A stretch of DNA of 64,000 bases from Holdemania sp. Marseille-P2844 (GTDB taxonomy: Bacteria > Bacillota_I > Bacilli_A > Erysipelotrichales > Erysipelotrichaceae): NCBI RefSeq assembly GCF_900120005.1, contig NZ_LT635454.1, forward strand, positions 278,759-342,758, written 5' to 3'. The notes under the pieces are model-generated. The model made no database searches, was not told the origin of the DNA, and saw only the letters and a program-made list of their open reading frames with translations. This document shows, one piece after another, positions 49,160 to 58,069 of the stretch; within the stretch, counting starts at the first letter, position 1; each line of letters opens with the position of its first letter. A program made the position numbers and the translations under genes.

Positions 49160-50414
49160 ACTGACGGAGCTGATCGCCCCGTCTTTTTATGATCTGTACT
49201 GGGATATTACAGATCACCGGCACACTCACTACAAGCTGGCCGGCGGCCGTGGATCCACCAAGTCGTCGTTTATCAGCATCATGATCGTGCTGGGCATGAT
49301 GTCCAACCCAGACGCTAATGCGATGGTGCTGCGTAAGGTCGGCCGATATCTTGAGGAGTCCGTTTTCGAGCAGCTGCTGTGGGCGATTGATAAACTCGGT
49401 GTCGATCATCTCTGGCGGCCTAAATATTCGCCGCTTGGTTTGACGTATCTGCCAACCGGCCAGCGCATTGTTTTTCGTGGCGCGGATGAGCCGAAAAAGA
49501 TTAAGTCCGTCAAGCTGCAGCATGGCTACTTCGCGTACACCTGGTACGAAGAACGGGATGAGTTTGATGGTGACGAGGAGGAACGCACGATCAACCAGTC
49601 CCTGATGCGCGGCGGCGATCGGTACTGGATCTTCTACAGCTGGAACCCGCCAAAGAGCATCAATAACTGGGTCAACCAAGACGTGCTGCTGCCGCGAGCG
49701 GATACGATCGTGCATCACAGTGACTACCGATCGGTACCGCGCGAGTGGCTGGGTCCACAGTTTTACATTGAGGCCGAGGAGCTTAAGCGCAACAAGCCGA
49801 TGGCTTACCGGCATGAGTACCTCGGCGAGGCTACCGGTACAGGCGGACAGGTATTTGACAATGTCACGATCCGGGAGATCGCCGCGGATGAGCTGGCGGT
49901 CTTTGACAAGATCCATCACGGCTTAGACTTTGGCTTTGCGGCAGATCCGCTGGCTTACGTTAAAAACCACTTCGATAAGACGCGCCGACGTCTTTTTATT
50001 TTCGGCGAGTTGTATCAGGTTGGGCTGTCCAATGCCAAGGCAGTCCAGCAGATCAAGCTGCTCAATCCGCTCAATCAGTTAGTTGTCGCGGACAGTGAGG
50101 ATCCACGGACAATCAACGAGTTTAGGGAGCTCGGTCTGCGGATCATCGGCGCTAAAAAAGGTCCCGGATCCGTTGACCACGGGATTAAGTGGCTGCAGGA
50201 TCTCAACGAGATCATTATCGATCCGCGTTATTGCCCCAATACAGCCCGGGAGTTCAGCAGCTATGAGCTGGAGCGAGACAAAAACGGCAACTTCAAGGGA
50301 TCATATCCCGATAAAAACAACCACAGCATTGACGCCACCAGGTACAGCCTGGAGGATCAGATGACAATGAGCAAAGCGAAAGCCCGCCGGAAATCCCGGT
50401 ATGGCATTGTGTGA
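49128..50414 (+). CDS. terL: Terminase large subunit (PBSX/SPP1 type)
   Basis: The packaging motor and nuclease that fills the head. The 428-residue protein has the ATPase domain with Walker A AGGRGSTKSSF (about 30-40), the Walker B and catalytic Glu region FAYTWYEERDEFDG (about 135-148), and a C-terminal RNase H-like nuclease with GLDFGFAADP (about 265) and VVADSEDPRTINEF (about 315). ATG 49128 with GTGGAG is preferred to the upstream frame start. A headful (pac) mechanism as in SPP1 is likely. Confidence 0.93.
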   Translation: MTSQSIPTRIKLTELIAPSFYDLYWDITDHRHTHYKLAGGRGSTKSSFISIMIVLGMMSNPDANAMVLRKVGRYLEESVFEQLLWAIDKLGVDHLWRPKYSPLGLTYLPTGQRIVFRGADEPKKIKSVKLQHGYFAYTWYEERDEFDGDEEERTINQSLMRGGDRYWIFYSWNPPKSINNWVNQDVLLPRADTIVHHSDYRSVPREWLGPQFYIEAEELKRNKPMAYRHEYLGEATGTGGQVFDNVTIREIAADELAVFDKIHHGLDFGFAADPLAYVKNHFDKTRRRLFIFGELYQVGLSNAKAVQQIKLLNPLNQLVVADSEDPRTINEFRELGLRIIGAKKGPGSVDHGIKWLQDLNEIIIDPRYCPNTAREFSSYELERDKNGNFKGSYPDKNNHSIDATRYSLEDQMTMSKAKARRKSRYGIV

Positions 50415-50423
50415 GGTGAGAGC

Positions 50424-51839
50424 ATGAGGAAAATGAAATATATCGGTGCATTCGATGAGCAGAATTTGGATAAGTCCAGAATCCTGCAGCTGATCAATGC
50501 GCATCGAAGTACGGAAGGCGTGCGGATCCATCGGAATCTGGATTATTACGACGGAAGTCACGCCATCCTTCGGCGAAAAAAGAAAAATGAAGCCGCAAGC
50601 AACAATCGATTAGTATGCAACCACGCAAAGGATATCGCCGATACGGCCACCAGTTACTTTTTAGCGGCACCGATCACTTACAGCACCAGTGATAAGGCAA
50701 TGGATATTGACCGGCTTACCGACTACTTCGATATGGCGGACGTGGATGAAACCGATCACGACAATGCCCTTGATATGTCCCGGACAGGTGTAGCGTATGA
50801 ATACATCTATGCTGCACAGGATGAGGCGCGTCCTTTAATCAAAAATCTTGAGCCGCAGCACACATTTTTGGTCTATGACGATACGATTGAAGAAAATGTA
50901 CTGTTTGGCGTTTACTACTATTGGATCGTGGACGCAGCGACAAAGCAGGAAATTTACAAAGCGGTCGTGGCTACAAAGCGTTTTATCCACACGATCGACA
51001 TTATCAATGATTCTGCTGCCGCTCAAACTGCTCAGGGCAATCCAGAACCGCATCGGTTTAATGACGTACCGATCGTTGAGTATCGGAACAACAAAGATGG
51101 AATCGGTGATTATGAGCAGCAGATCAGCCTGATCGACGCGTACAACACGCTGATGTCAGATCGCGTCAATGACAAGGAACAATTTTTAGAAGCAATCCTA
51201 GTCCTTATCGGAGCGCTGCTGGGCGATGATGAAAAGGAAACAGGCGAGGCTGCAAAGCAGATCAAAGATCTGGGTATACTGGAGCTGCCCTCAGGCGCCA
51301 GCGCGGAATACATCACACGAACCTTTGATGAATCCTCGGTCGAGGTGCTAAAAAAGGCGATCAAGGATGACATTTACACTTTTTCTCATGTGCCATGCCT
51401 GACTGATGAGAACTTTGTCGGCAACAGTTCTGGCGTGGCCATGGAGTATAAGCTGCTTGGTCTGGAGATGATTACCAAGACCAAAGAGCGATATTACACC
51501 AAAGGGCTAAAGCAGCGGATGCGCTTGATCTGTAATTATCTCGGCTTGAAAAATATCGCACTGAATCCGGCGGCGATCATACCCGAGTTTAAGCGCGGGC
51601 TACCAAAAAATATGCTGGAGCTGTCACAGATGATTGCGAATCTGTCTGGTGCGGTGAGCCAGAAAACTTTGATCAGTCAGCTGGACTTTGTTGAGGATCC
51701 GGACGCAGAAGTGGAAGCAGTAAAGAAGGAAAGTCAGGAAAAGCTGAAACAGCAACAGCAGGCTTTTGGAAACTATGCAGAAGGCGATCCTGACGATCAG
51801 ACAGAGCCACAGAAGTACGAAAAAGAGCTGAATGAGTAA
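50424..51839 (+). CDS. Phage portal protein, SPP1 family
   Basis: Forms the ring through which DNA enters and leaves the head. The 471 residues match the SPP1 gp6 group: LQLINAHRSTEG at the start, YYDGSHAILRR, VCNHAKDIADTATSYFLAAP near residue 65-85, and LSLIDAYNTLMSDRVND near 235. A Gln-rich coiled tail closes it. GAGGTGAGAG precedes the start. It overlaps the head-morphogenesis gene by eight bases, the usual portal-MuF order. Confidence 0.93.
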   Translation: MRKMKYIGAFDEQNLDKSRILQLINAHRSTEGVRIHRNLDYYDGSHAILRRKKKNEAASNNRLVCNHAKDIADTATSYFLAAPITYSTSDKAMDIDRLTDYFDMADVDETDHDNALDMSRTGVAYEYIYAAQDEARPLIKNLEPQHTFLVYDDTIEENVLFGVYYYWIVDAATKQEIYKAVVATKRFIHTIDIINDSAAAQTAQGNPEPHRFNDVPIVEYRNNKDGIGDYEQQISLIDAYNTLMSDRVNDKEQFLEAILVLIGALLGDDEKETGEAAKQIKDLGILELPSGASAEYITRTFDESSVEVLKKAIKDDIYTFSHVPCLTDENFVGNSSGVAMEYKLLGLEMITKTKERYYTKGLKQRMRLICNYLGLKNIALNPAAIIPEFKRGLPKNMLELSQMIANLSGAVSQKTLISQLDFVEDPDAEVEAVKKESQEKLKQQQQAFGNYAEGDPDDQTEPQKYEKELNE

Positions 51840-53556
51840 TCCTGACTACTGGCAAGAACGTGCCGAGAAACGCATCCACAGAGCTCACAAGAACAGCGAC
51901 AAGACGATCAAAGAGATCACAGCAGCCTATCAACAGGCAATTGATGATATTAACAGCGATATTGAAAAAATCTTTTACCGCTATGCAGGCAAGAACGATC
52001 TGTCCTCCGCGGAGGCGAAAGATATCTTAAACCAGAGAATCAGTGAGAATGAATGGAATAAGATTAAGCTGCAGATCAGTTCAATCAAGGATCCAGCCAT
52101 AAAAAAGCAGCTGCGGGCGAAGCTGGAGGCTTCCGCTTATGGTGCGAGAATTGACCGGCTGGAAGCGTTGAAACAAGACATCTACATCAAGACTAAGCAA
52201 GTCGCTGATGTAGAGCTGCAGAAGTCTACCGAGCTGTATAGAAAAACAGTTGAAGACAATTATTTGCACAATGTCTTCGACTTCCAGCAGGGGACAGGAT
52301 ACGCCTATGAATTTGCGTCAATGTCACCGGAACACGTTGAGGAAATCCTGAAAAACAACTGGAGCGGGAAGCATTACTCAAAAAGCGTCTGGGACAATAC
52401 CGATGTTCTTGCGGAGAAGCTGCAGCAAACACTGACCGCAGGCTTGATGTCAGGCAAAAGCTACAAACGCATGGCAGCGGAGCTGACAGAACTGACTAGC
52501 TATGGTCAGTATGCTGCAGAGCGTCTGATCAGGACGGAAACGGCCTATTTAATCGAAGAATCGGACAAAGCGGCAGCGATTGACCGCGGAACGAAAGTCA
52601 GAATTTTCAGAGCAACCTTAGATTTGAAGACGTCTAAGATTTGTCAAGAACATGATGGAGATCGGGTGCCGATTGAAAAATCAGTACCTGGAAAGAACGT
52701 ACCACCGCTTCATCCACACTGTCGGTCGTGGATGGAAGAAGAAATTGAAGGCTATGAGCATCGGATTCGAGCAGCAAAGGATCCAGTCACTGGAGAACGA
52801 ATTACTGTTCCGGCAGATATGACATACACTGATTGGAAAGAGAACTATTCACAATTAAGCGAAGATGATGATGTTCTTACAAAGTTTAAAAGAAAAGTCA
52901 AGAGTAGTATTTCACAGGTCATATCGGGAAAAGAAGTCATTTCATATTCTGAAGTTCCTGAAAACATTCGTAAACCTTTTGAAGCTCAGCTGAAAAGGGC
53001 AGATCCCTATGTGAGAAAAATTTTAACAAACTATTATTCACAAGTAGACTATCGTGTTGGAACTGAAAAAAGTAGAAATATCAGTGTACTCAACGTTGTT
53101 GACTTAGCAAAAAATGTTGTTCCAGGATCGATTGCGCATGAATTATTTCATGTTATCGATCGTGATAGAGCGGTAACACAGATATTCAATTTTAATTCAG
53201 CACTTAGAAAAGACTTTGATGTATTGAAACGGTGTGCGGATCAGAGTAAAATGGGTTTGAAAGAATATCTTTATGCTAAGTATCCGGATGCGTTTGAAAA
53301 CAGCAAAACAATGGGTGAAAGATATAGAGGAATATCAGATATTCTGTCGGGCTTAACAAAAGGAAATGTAAAATTTGGCTACGGTCACAGCAAAGATTAC
53401 TGGAAATTAAGTGAAGATCGTTTAAGCATGGAAGCCTGGGCTCAATTCGGAAGAATTGGATATGAGAATGATGAAGAAGTTATCCAAATGTTAAAAGATA
53501 TTTTTCCCCAATTTGCAAAGGAAGCGCTTGAAACTTTGAAGGGATTGATTACTTAA
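51832..53556 (+). CDS. MuF-type head protein fused to a metallopeptidase-like C-terminus
   Basis: A 574-residue protein. The first 300 residues are the phage head morphogenesis (SPP1 gp7/Mu gpF) part, marked by GQYAAERLIRTETAYLIEES, CQEHDGDRVPIEKSVPG and the closing PLHPHCRSW (about 292-300). From about residue 345 the composition turns AT-rich and a new domain appears, with the zinc-protease motif SIAHELFHVIDRDR (His436, Glu437, His440) and SEDRLSMEAWAQFGRIGY as a likely third-ligand region. Fusion of a toxin-like domain to MuF is known for phage polymorphic toxins. Two small genes and a terminator follow. Confidence 0.85.
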   Translation: MSNPDYWQERAEKRIHRAHKNSDKTIKEITAAYQQAIDDINSDIEKIFYRYAGKNDLSSAEAKDILNQRISENEWNKIKLQISSIKDPAIKKQLRAKLEASAYGARIDRLEALKQDIYIKTKQVADVELQKSTELYRKTVEDNYLHNVFDFQQGTGYAYEFASMSPEHVEEILKNNWSGKHYSKSVWDNTDVLAEKLQQTLTAGLMSGKSYKRMAAELTELTSYGQYAAERLIRTETAYLIEESDKAAAIDRGTKVRIFRATLDLKTSKICQEHDGDRVPIEKSVPGKNVPPLHPHCRSWMEEEIEGYEHRIRAAKDPVTGERITVPADMTYTDWKENYSQLSEDDDVLTKFKRKVKSSISQVISGKEVISYSEVPENIRKPFEAQLKRADPYVRKILTNYYSQVDYRVGTEKSRNISVLNVVDLAKNVVPGSIAHELFHVIDRDRAVTQIFNFNSALRKDFDVLKRCADQSKMGLKEYLYAKYPDAFENSKTMGERYRGISDILSGLTKGNVKFGYGHSKDYWKLSEDRLSMEAWAQFGRIGYENDEEVIQMLKDIFPQFAKEALETLKGLIT

Positions 53557-53765
53557 TGGGTGAATGGAATGGAAAAAAAACAAAATATCTTGATAAAATA
53601 TCACATGAGCATTGTGATTTGTTTGGTATGTTTCCTGATGGAAATTTTCAATTTGATCCTAATTTTTTAGATTATGATCTGTATGTTGAACTGATTGAGC
53701 TGGCAATTAAATATAAGATTCCCGCTTGGGATATTTTAGGTGATGAATATTTGCGCGATACATAA
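53556..53765 (+). CDS. Small acidic protein, candidate immunity gene 1
   Basis: A 69-residue acidic protein beginning MGEWNGKKTKYLDKISHEHC and ending PAWDILGDEYLRDT. Its ATG overlaps the stop codon of the MuF fusion by one base. It belongs to the same AT-rich island and is not a known head gene. Position and size fit an immunity protein, but no family is recognised. Confidence 0.6.
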   Translation: MGEWNGKKTKYLDKISHEHCDLFGMFPDGNFQFDPNFLDYDLYVELIELAIKYKIPAWDILGDEYLRDT

Positions 53766-53818
53766 CACTGAAAGAAAGAAGTTGTCAGCATAGTCACTCG
53801 ATCTACAGTAAAGGAAGG

Positions 53819-54103
53819 ATGGAAAAAGTTATGAAAACAGTTAAAGCTCTACTTAATCTATTTGAAGAATTGTTTGCAGGAAGAATCTCTTGCTTGGCTT
53901 TTTCTTATGACTTTCCTAATTTGATGCTTGATCTCAAGGATGATTCAATACAGAAAACACTCGACGATATGCCTGAATTGTGTGCGTTCTATTCACCCTA
54001 CAAAGATTCAAATTATGATGATGAAGAGATATTGAATGACGAGGAGTTTTTGAAAAAGATCAAGCCTATATACCACAAATTAAAAATGCAAATGAAAGAT
54101 TAA
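53819..54103 (+). CDS. Small acidic protein, candidate immunity gene 2
   Basis: A 94-residue (or 90 if ATG 53831 is used) helical acidic protein with LLNLFEELFAGRISCLAFSY near the N-terminus and a run of acidic residues (SNYDDEEILNDEEFLKK). The helical start resembles colicin D immunity-type proteins, though no match can be asserted. AAGGAAGG precedes it. A terminator follows its stop codon, marking the end of an AT-rich module inside the head operon. Confidence 0.6.
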   Translation: MEKVMKTVKALLNLFEELFAGRISCLAFSYDFPNLMLDLKDDSIQKTLDDMPELCAFYSPYKDSNYDDEEILNDEEFLKKIKPIYHKLKMQMKD

Positions 54104-54132
54104 AGCGGGTTAAATGCAAGCCTGCTTTTTTC
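54103..54132 (+). terminator. Terminator after the toxin-immunity-like module
   Basis: AAGCGGG and CCTGCTT pair (one G-T) and are followed by TTTTTTC. A terminator in the middle of the head operon is unusual and supports the idea of an inserted module. Confidence 0.65.
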
Positions 54133-54256
54133 ATGCCCTGGACATGGCATAAAACTGTCTTTTTATTATGGCTGCACACTGCCCGGGCACGAACTGGGCG
54201 GGGTAATGCAATAAATAGGACTGCCTTGGCATAGACTCGGCGGGACGGAAAGGACG

Positions 54257-54943
54257 ATGCATATGAATTTATTTTTGAAGCGACTACCACTCAACATCCA
54301 GCTGTTTGCGGAGGGGGACGGCGGTAATGCCGGAGGTACTGAAGGATCAGCTGGCACAGAAGGAAGTCAAGGCGCTGGGGGAACTACAGGAAGCCTTGAC
54401 GATGTTTTGAAGGCGTTTAAGCCGGAGGAAGTCTTGAACCATCCTTCATTTAAGTCGGTTCTGGACAGCCGGATCGGATCAGCGACCAGTACCGCCCTGG
54501 CGAATGCCAGAGCACGCTGGGAAGCGGAACAGAATGAAAATCTGAGTGAAGCTGAGAAGCTGGCCAAGATGACCAAAGAAGAACGGGAACGGTATCAATT
54601 CAAAAAAGATCAGGAAAAGTTTGCAGCTGAACGATCTAAGTTTGAACATGAAAAGCTGATTGTTGAAGCCGCAAAAGAACTGACAGGAAAAGGAATTGAT
54701 GCCGCACTTGCGAGCTTTGTCGTTGGCAAAGACGCGGATGAAACAAAAAAGAACCTGGAAGCCTTTGAAAAATCCTACAACGCTGCGGTAGAAGCTGCAG
54801 TTAACGAGAAGCTGAAAGGTGGAGTGCCACCGAAGAAAGCCCCATCCAACACAACAACTTATACTGATGATCAGTTACGGAATATGACACCGGAACAGAT
54901 CAATGCCAATTGGGACGCTGTTGTTGCGTCCATGAAAAAATAG
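54257..54943 (+). CDS. Phage scaffolding protein, DUF4355-like
   Basis: Guides coat protein assembly and is removed later. The 228-residue protein begins MHMNLFLKRLPLNIQLFAEG, the hydrophobic start and LQLFAEG-type box seen in these proteins, followed by a Gly/Thr-rich linker. A long charged coiled coil (about 75-190: ALANARARWEAEQNENLSEA, EKFAAERSKFEHEKLIVEAA) and a C-terminal helix complete it. It directly precedes the coat gene. The start could also be the ATG at 54263. Confidence 0.85.
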   Translation: MHMNLFLKRLPLNIQLFAEGDGGNAGGTEGSAGTEGSQGAGGTTGSLDDVLKAFKPEEVLNHPSFKSVLDSRIGSATSTALANARARWEAEQNENLSEAEKLAKMTKEERERYQFKKDQEKFAAERSKFEHEKLIVEAAKELTGKGIDAALASFVVGKDADETKKNLEAFEKSYNAAVEAAVNEKLKGGVPPKKAPSNTTTYTDDQLRNMTPEQINANWDAVVASMKK

Positions 54944-54958
54944 GAGGAGTGAACAATT

Positions 54959-55807
54959 ATGTCTATTCAGAATTTTATCCCTACCATTTGGAGCGCTCGT
55001 TTGCTGAACCATCTGGACAAAAGCCATGTTTATTTAAACCTGCTCAATCGCGATTATGAAGGTGAAATCAAAAACTTCGGCGACACCGTTAAGATTAACC
55101 AGGTCGGTGACGTGTCGATTAAGGACTACACCAAAGGTACAGATATTGATGCGCCGGAAGATATCACCGGTGAACAGCAGGAGCTGAAGATCGACCAGGC
55201 GAAGTATTTTAACTTTGCGGTGGATGATGTCGATAATGCACAAACCAATCCGAAGTTGATGGATAAAGCGATGCAGCGTGCAGCCTATGCGATGAACGAT
55301 GTTGTTGACGCTTTTGCGGCGAACCTGCTGGCGATCAATGTTCATGCTGACAACGCGATCGGAACCAACGAAGCGCCGATCGTACCGACCAAAGCCGATG
55401 CTTATGATTACCTGGTCGATCTGAACACGAAGCTGACAGAAGCCAACGTCGCCAAAATGGGGCGCTGGGTTGTCATTCCAGCCTTTTACCACGGCCTGCT
55501 GCTGAAGGATGACCGCTTTGTCGGCAATGGCACGGACTACAACCAGGCAATCCTGGAAGGCGGCGAGGTTGGTAAGGCTGCTGGTTTCACGGTTTATGTA
55601 TCGAACAACGTGCCGCACACCGAAGGAACGAAGTACAAGGTTATTGCGGGTACCACAGAAGCGGGCTCTTATGCGGAACAGATCTTGAACACGGAAGCCT
55701 ACCGCCCAGAGAAGCGCTTTTCGGATGCCGTTAAGGGTCTGCATACTTATGGCGCGAAGGTGCTGCAGAGCAAGTGCATCGCCGTCTTAACTTGCAATAA
55801 AGCGTAA
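54959..55807 (+). CDS. Major capsid protein (P22 coat-like fold)
   Basis: The 282-residue shell protein. The N-terminal FIPTIWSARLLNHLDKSHVY and GDTVKINQVGDVSIKDYTKG are typical of the P22/N4-gp56 coat group, as are FAVDDVDNAQTNP and the middle GRWVVIPAFYHGLLLKDDRF. HTYGAKVLQSKCIAVL ends it. GGAGG precedes the ATG. Its GC content returns to the normal phage value after the AT-rich module upstream. Confidence 0.9.
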   Translation: MSIQNFIPTIWSARLLNHLDKSHVYLNLLNRDYEGEIKNFGDTVKINQVGDVSIKDYTKGTDIDAPEDITGEQQELKIDQAKYFNFAVDDVDNAQTNPKLMDKAMQRAAYAMNDVVDAFAANLLAINVHADNAIGTNEAPIVPTKADAYDYLVDLNTKLTEANVAKMGRWVVIPAFYHGLLLKDDRFVGNGTDYNQAILEGGEVGKAAGFTVYVSNNVPHTEGTKYKVIAGTTEAGSYAEQILNTEAYRPEKRFSDAVKGLHTYGAKVLQSKCIAVLTCNKA

Positions 55808-55827
55808 GCAGAGAGAGGAGAGTTACT

Positions 55828-56136
55828 ATGGCTTTTATCTACAACTTAAAAACCAAGCTGCTGCATGAGTGTACCAATGCCGATGTAGCAAAATATTGTA
55901 AAAACAGACCGGATGAATACCTAGTTTCCGAGGATAAGGAAAAGCTGACGCAGGTGCTGATGCTGAACAATGCACTGGAAAGTACAGAACCTGCCAAGCA
56001 GGAAAAGAAGAAGTCACCTTCGCAGATGAATCTTGAAGAGCTGAAAGCCTGGGCAGCTGAGCTGCAGCTGGAAATCCCGGAATCCCTGACCAAGGCTGAG
56101 ATCCTCGCGCTGATCAGAGAAAAGCAAGGCGCATGA
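55828..56136 (+). CDS. Head-associated protein with SAP/Rho-N-like C-terminus
   Basis: A 102-residue protein. The first half (IYNLKTKLLHECTNADVAKY) is of unknown fold. The end, MNLEELKAWAAELQLEIPES and LTKAEILALIREK, forms a SAP/LEM-like helix-extension-helix. Small proteins of this kind follow the coat gene in many siphoviruses. It overlaps the connector gene by four bases. Confidence 0.72.
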   Translation: MAFIYNLKTKLLHECTNADVAKYCKNRPDEYLVSEDKEKLTQVLMLNNALESTEPAKQEKKKSPSQMNLEELKAWAAELQLEIPESLTKAEILALIREKQGA

Positions 56137-56459
56137 AAACCCCTGCAGAAGTAATCACTGCTCTAACCGGCTGTAAAAATGCTGATCTGATTGCGATTGT
56201 CTTGGAAGCTGCAGAACAGACGATCTTGAGCCTGACCAACCGCACGAAGCTGATCCCTCCGTTAGAAGCTGCACGTCGGGATCTGGCGGTTGTGATGATC
56301 AACCGACTGGGAACGGAAGGCGAATCCAGCCGCAGCGAGGGCGGCATCAGCGTTAGTTTTGAGGAAATGCCGAAGGCAATCCAGACAGCGATTGAAACCT
56401 ATAGATTAGCGAGGGTGGGCGGTCATGCGTTTGAGGCAGTGCCGAATCAAGACGTATAG
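56133..56459 (+). CDS. Head-tail connector protein (gp6/gp15-like)
   Basis: A 108-residue helical protein (PAEVITALTGCKNADLIAIV, AAEQTILSLTNRTKLIP, LAVVMINRLG) that matches the small DNA-packaging or connector proteins below the portal ring. The ending SEGGISVSFEEMPKAIQTAI is characteristic. It overlaps the next gene by 35 bases. Confidence 0.82.
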   Translation: MKTPAEVITALTGCKNADLIAIVLEAAEQTILSLTNRTKLIPPLEAARRDLAVVMINRLGTEGESSRSEGGISVSFEEMPKAIQTAIETYRLARVGGHAFEAVPNQDV

Positions 56460-56748
56460 CCTTAAACGGCACGTCACGGCTCAAAACGAGGAAGGCAATA
56501 CTTACTCGACCTGGGGAAGTCCTGTTGAAATTGATGCTGAAATCTGGCCTGCTGGCGGACAGCTGCAGGCGCAGGTCTATGGTCAGGAGCTGCAGTATAT
56601 GTTGAACATGCTGTATCAAGGCGAACAGGAGATCAAAGAAACGGATGGAATTTGTGTTTTTGTTGCTGCAGATCAGGATCCTGACTACCAGGTGATATCA
56701 CAGCAGCGATACGCTAGCCATCAGCTTTTTGTGCTCAAAAAGCGATGA
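56425..56748 (+). CDS. Head-tail adaptor/closure protein
   Basis: A 107-residue beta-rich protein. SRIKTYSLKRHVTAQNEEGN-like start, then WGSPVEIDAEIWPAGGQLQA and GICVFVAADQDPDYQVISQQ, fits the SPP1 gp16-type stopper group. ATG 56425 overlaps the preceding gene and its own stop codon overlaps the gp10-like gene (ATGA). Confidence 0.78.
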   Translation: MRLRQCRIKTYSLKRHVTAQNEEGNTYSTWGSPVEIDAEIWPAGGQLQAQVYGQELQYMLNMLYQGEQEIKETDGICVFVAADQDPDYQVISQQRYASHQLFVLKKR

Positions 56749-57278
56749 GTGATCTTGTTGGTTTGAAAAAGCTGTTGGATCAGTTGGATGCCGTGTCTGA
56801 AAACGCCCAGGACGTCCTGTTAAAATCCATGAAAAAGGCTGCAGGTTTTGTTCGGGATGATGCCCGTTTACGGGTGCCGTTTAAAACGGGGGATCTGCGC
56901 AGGAGGATTCACAGTCGTACAACCAAGACAGAAACTGGTGTCCGGTCAGTTGTGTCTGTGAGTTCTGAATATGGCGCTTATGTCGAGTTTGGTACGGGTC
57001 CTCGGGGTGAAGAAAATCACGAGGGAATCTCACCAGAGCTGAATCCACACTACTCGCAAACAGGCTGGATGATCCCGGCCAGCGCTATGTCTGAAAAAGA
57101 CGCAGAGGATTATGGTCTGGGGATTGCTAAAAAGGACGGTAAGGTCATTGGTTATTATACCAAGGGTATGCCAGCCCGTCCTTTTATGTATCCTGCACTT
57201 AAAGACAACGAGGATCAGATCAATAAAAACATAGCGAAGGATCTCAAAAAAGCGATCAAGGAGGCAGCGAATGATTGA
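56745..57278 (+). CDS. HK97 gp10-family tail-neck protein
   Basis: A 177-residue protein with LKKLLDQLDAVSENAQDVLL, then AGFVRDDARLRVPFKTGDLR and YGAYVEFGTGPRGEENHEG, and the closing GMPARPFMYPALKDNEDQI. These are the hallmark blocks of HK97 gp10/minor tail proteins that join head and tail. It overlaps the next gene by eight bases. Confidence 0.88.
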   Translation: MSDLVGLKKLLDQLDAVSENAQDVLLKSMKKAAGFVRDDARLRVPFKTGDLRRRIHSRTTKTETGVRSVVSVSSEYGAYVEFGTGPRGEENHEGISPELNPHYSQTGWMIPASAMSEKDAEDYGLGIAKKDGKVIGYYTKGMPARPFMYPALKDNEDQINKNIAKDLKKAIKEAAND

Positions 57279-57627
57279 TGTCAAAAAGATTATCTTCGAG
57301 GAATTAAAGAAGATCTCAGAGAACATAACGGATACATATCCGGATGATTGGAAGAAGTTTCCCTGCATTCAGTTTTTAGAAGAAGAAAATATCCCGCAGG
57401 AGATTACCGACGACACAGAGCGCATGTCGTATATTCGCTATAAAGTGGATATATGGGATAAAGTCAGCACAACGGCGGCAGCCCTGCAGGTCAATGCGGT
57501 ATTTGCCGGATTAGGACTGAATCGATCATCCAGCGTGGATGTACCGGAGCAGTCTTATTTAAAGCACAAAATGATGCGTTTTGAGGGTGTTGTGGATCAC
57601 GATACCCTGATTGTTTATCAGAAATAG
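57271..57627 (+). CDS. Tail terminator/completion protein
   Basis: A 118-residue alpha/beta protein that starts MIDVKKIIFEELKKISENIT and includes PCIQFLEEENIPQEITDDTE and YIRYKVDIWDKVST, the pattern of gp17/DUF3168-like tail-completion proteins. By position, between gp10-like and tail tube genes, it should cap the tail tube. Confidence 0.78.
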   Translation: MIDVKKIIFEELKKISENITDTYPDDWKKFPCIQFLEEENIPQEITDDTERMSYIRYKVDIWDKVSTTAAALQVNAVFAGLGLNRSSSVDVPEQSYLKHKMMRFEGVVDHDTLIVYQK

Positions 57628-57642
57628 AAAGGGGCGAAGTGA

Positions 57643-58056
57643 ATGCTTGCCAATGGAATTAAGTTAGGCTACAAAGAAACAGCGGAAGCCGCAGATTTTA
57701 CTGATTTGACTGGATTGAAGGAAGTGCCAGAACTTGGATCAGACCCTGAAAAAGTGGATAACACCGATTTAGCTGCTGATGTAAAGCAGTACGAAATGGG
57801 AATCGGTGATGCCGGGGATATGGAGTATAAGTTCAAGTATGTGAATACGGCTAATTCCTCTTATCGAAAACTGCGGACTGCTGCAGATAGTAAGAAGGTT
57901 TATCCTTTCCAGCAGACGATGCCGGACGGAACTAAGTATCAGTTTGATGCGCAGGTCAACGTCAAAGTTGGAGGCGGTGGCGTGAATGCCGCGATTGAAT
58001 TTACAGCGTCGATGGCGCTGCAGAGTAAGATCACAGTTGTGGATCCGACGGAATAG
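57643..58056 (+). CDS. Major tail tube protein
   Basis: A 137-residue beta-rich protein: MLANGIKLGYKETAEAADFT, GLKEVPELGSDPEKVDNTDL, and QTMPDGTKYQFDAQVNVKVG. This is the tail tube family of long-tailed Bacillota phages. AAGGGGCG precedes the ATG. Many copies stack to form the tail tube; its length is set by the tape measure protein encoded downstream. Confidence 0.87.
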   Translation: MLANGIKLGYKETAEAADFTDLTGLKEVPELGSDPEKVDNTDLAADVKQYEMGIGDAGDMEYKFKYVNTANSSYRKLRTAADSKKVYPFQQTMPDGTKYQFDAQVNVKVGGGGVNAAIEFTASMALQSKITVVDPTE

Positions 58057-58069
58057 GAGATGAAAAATA

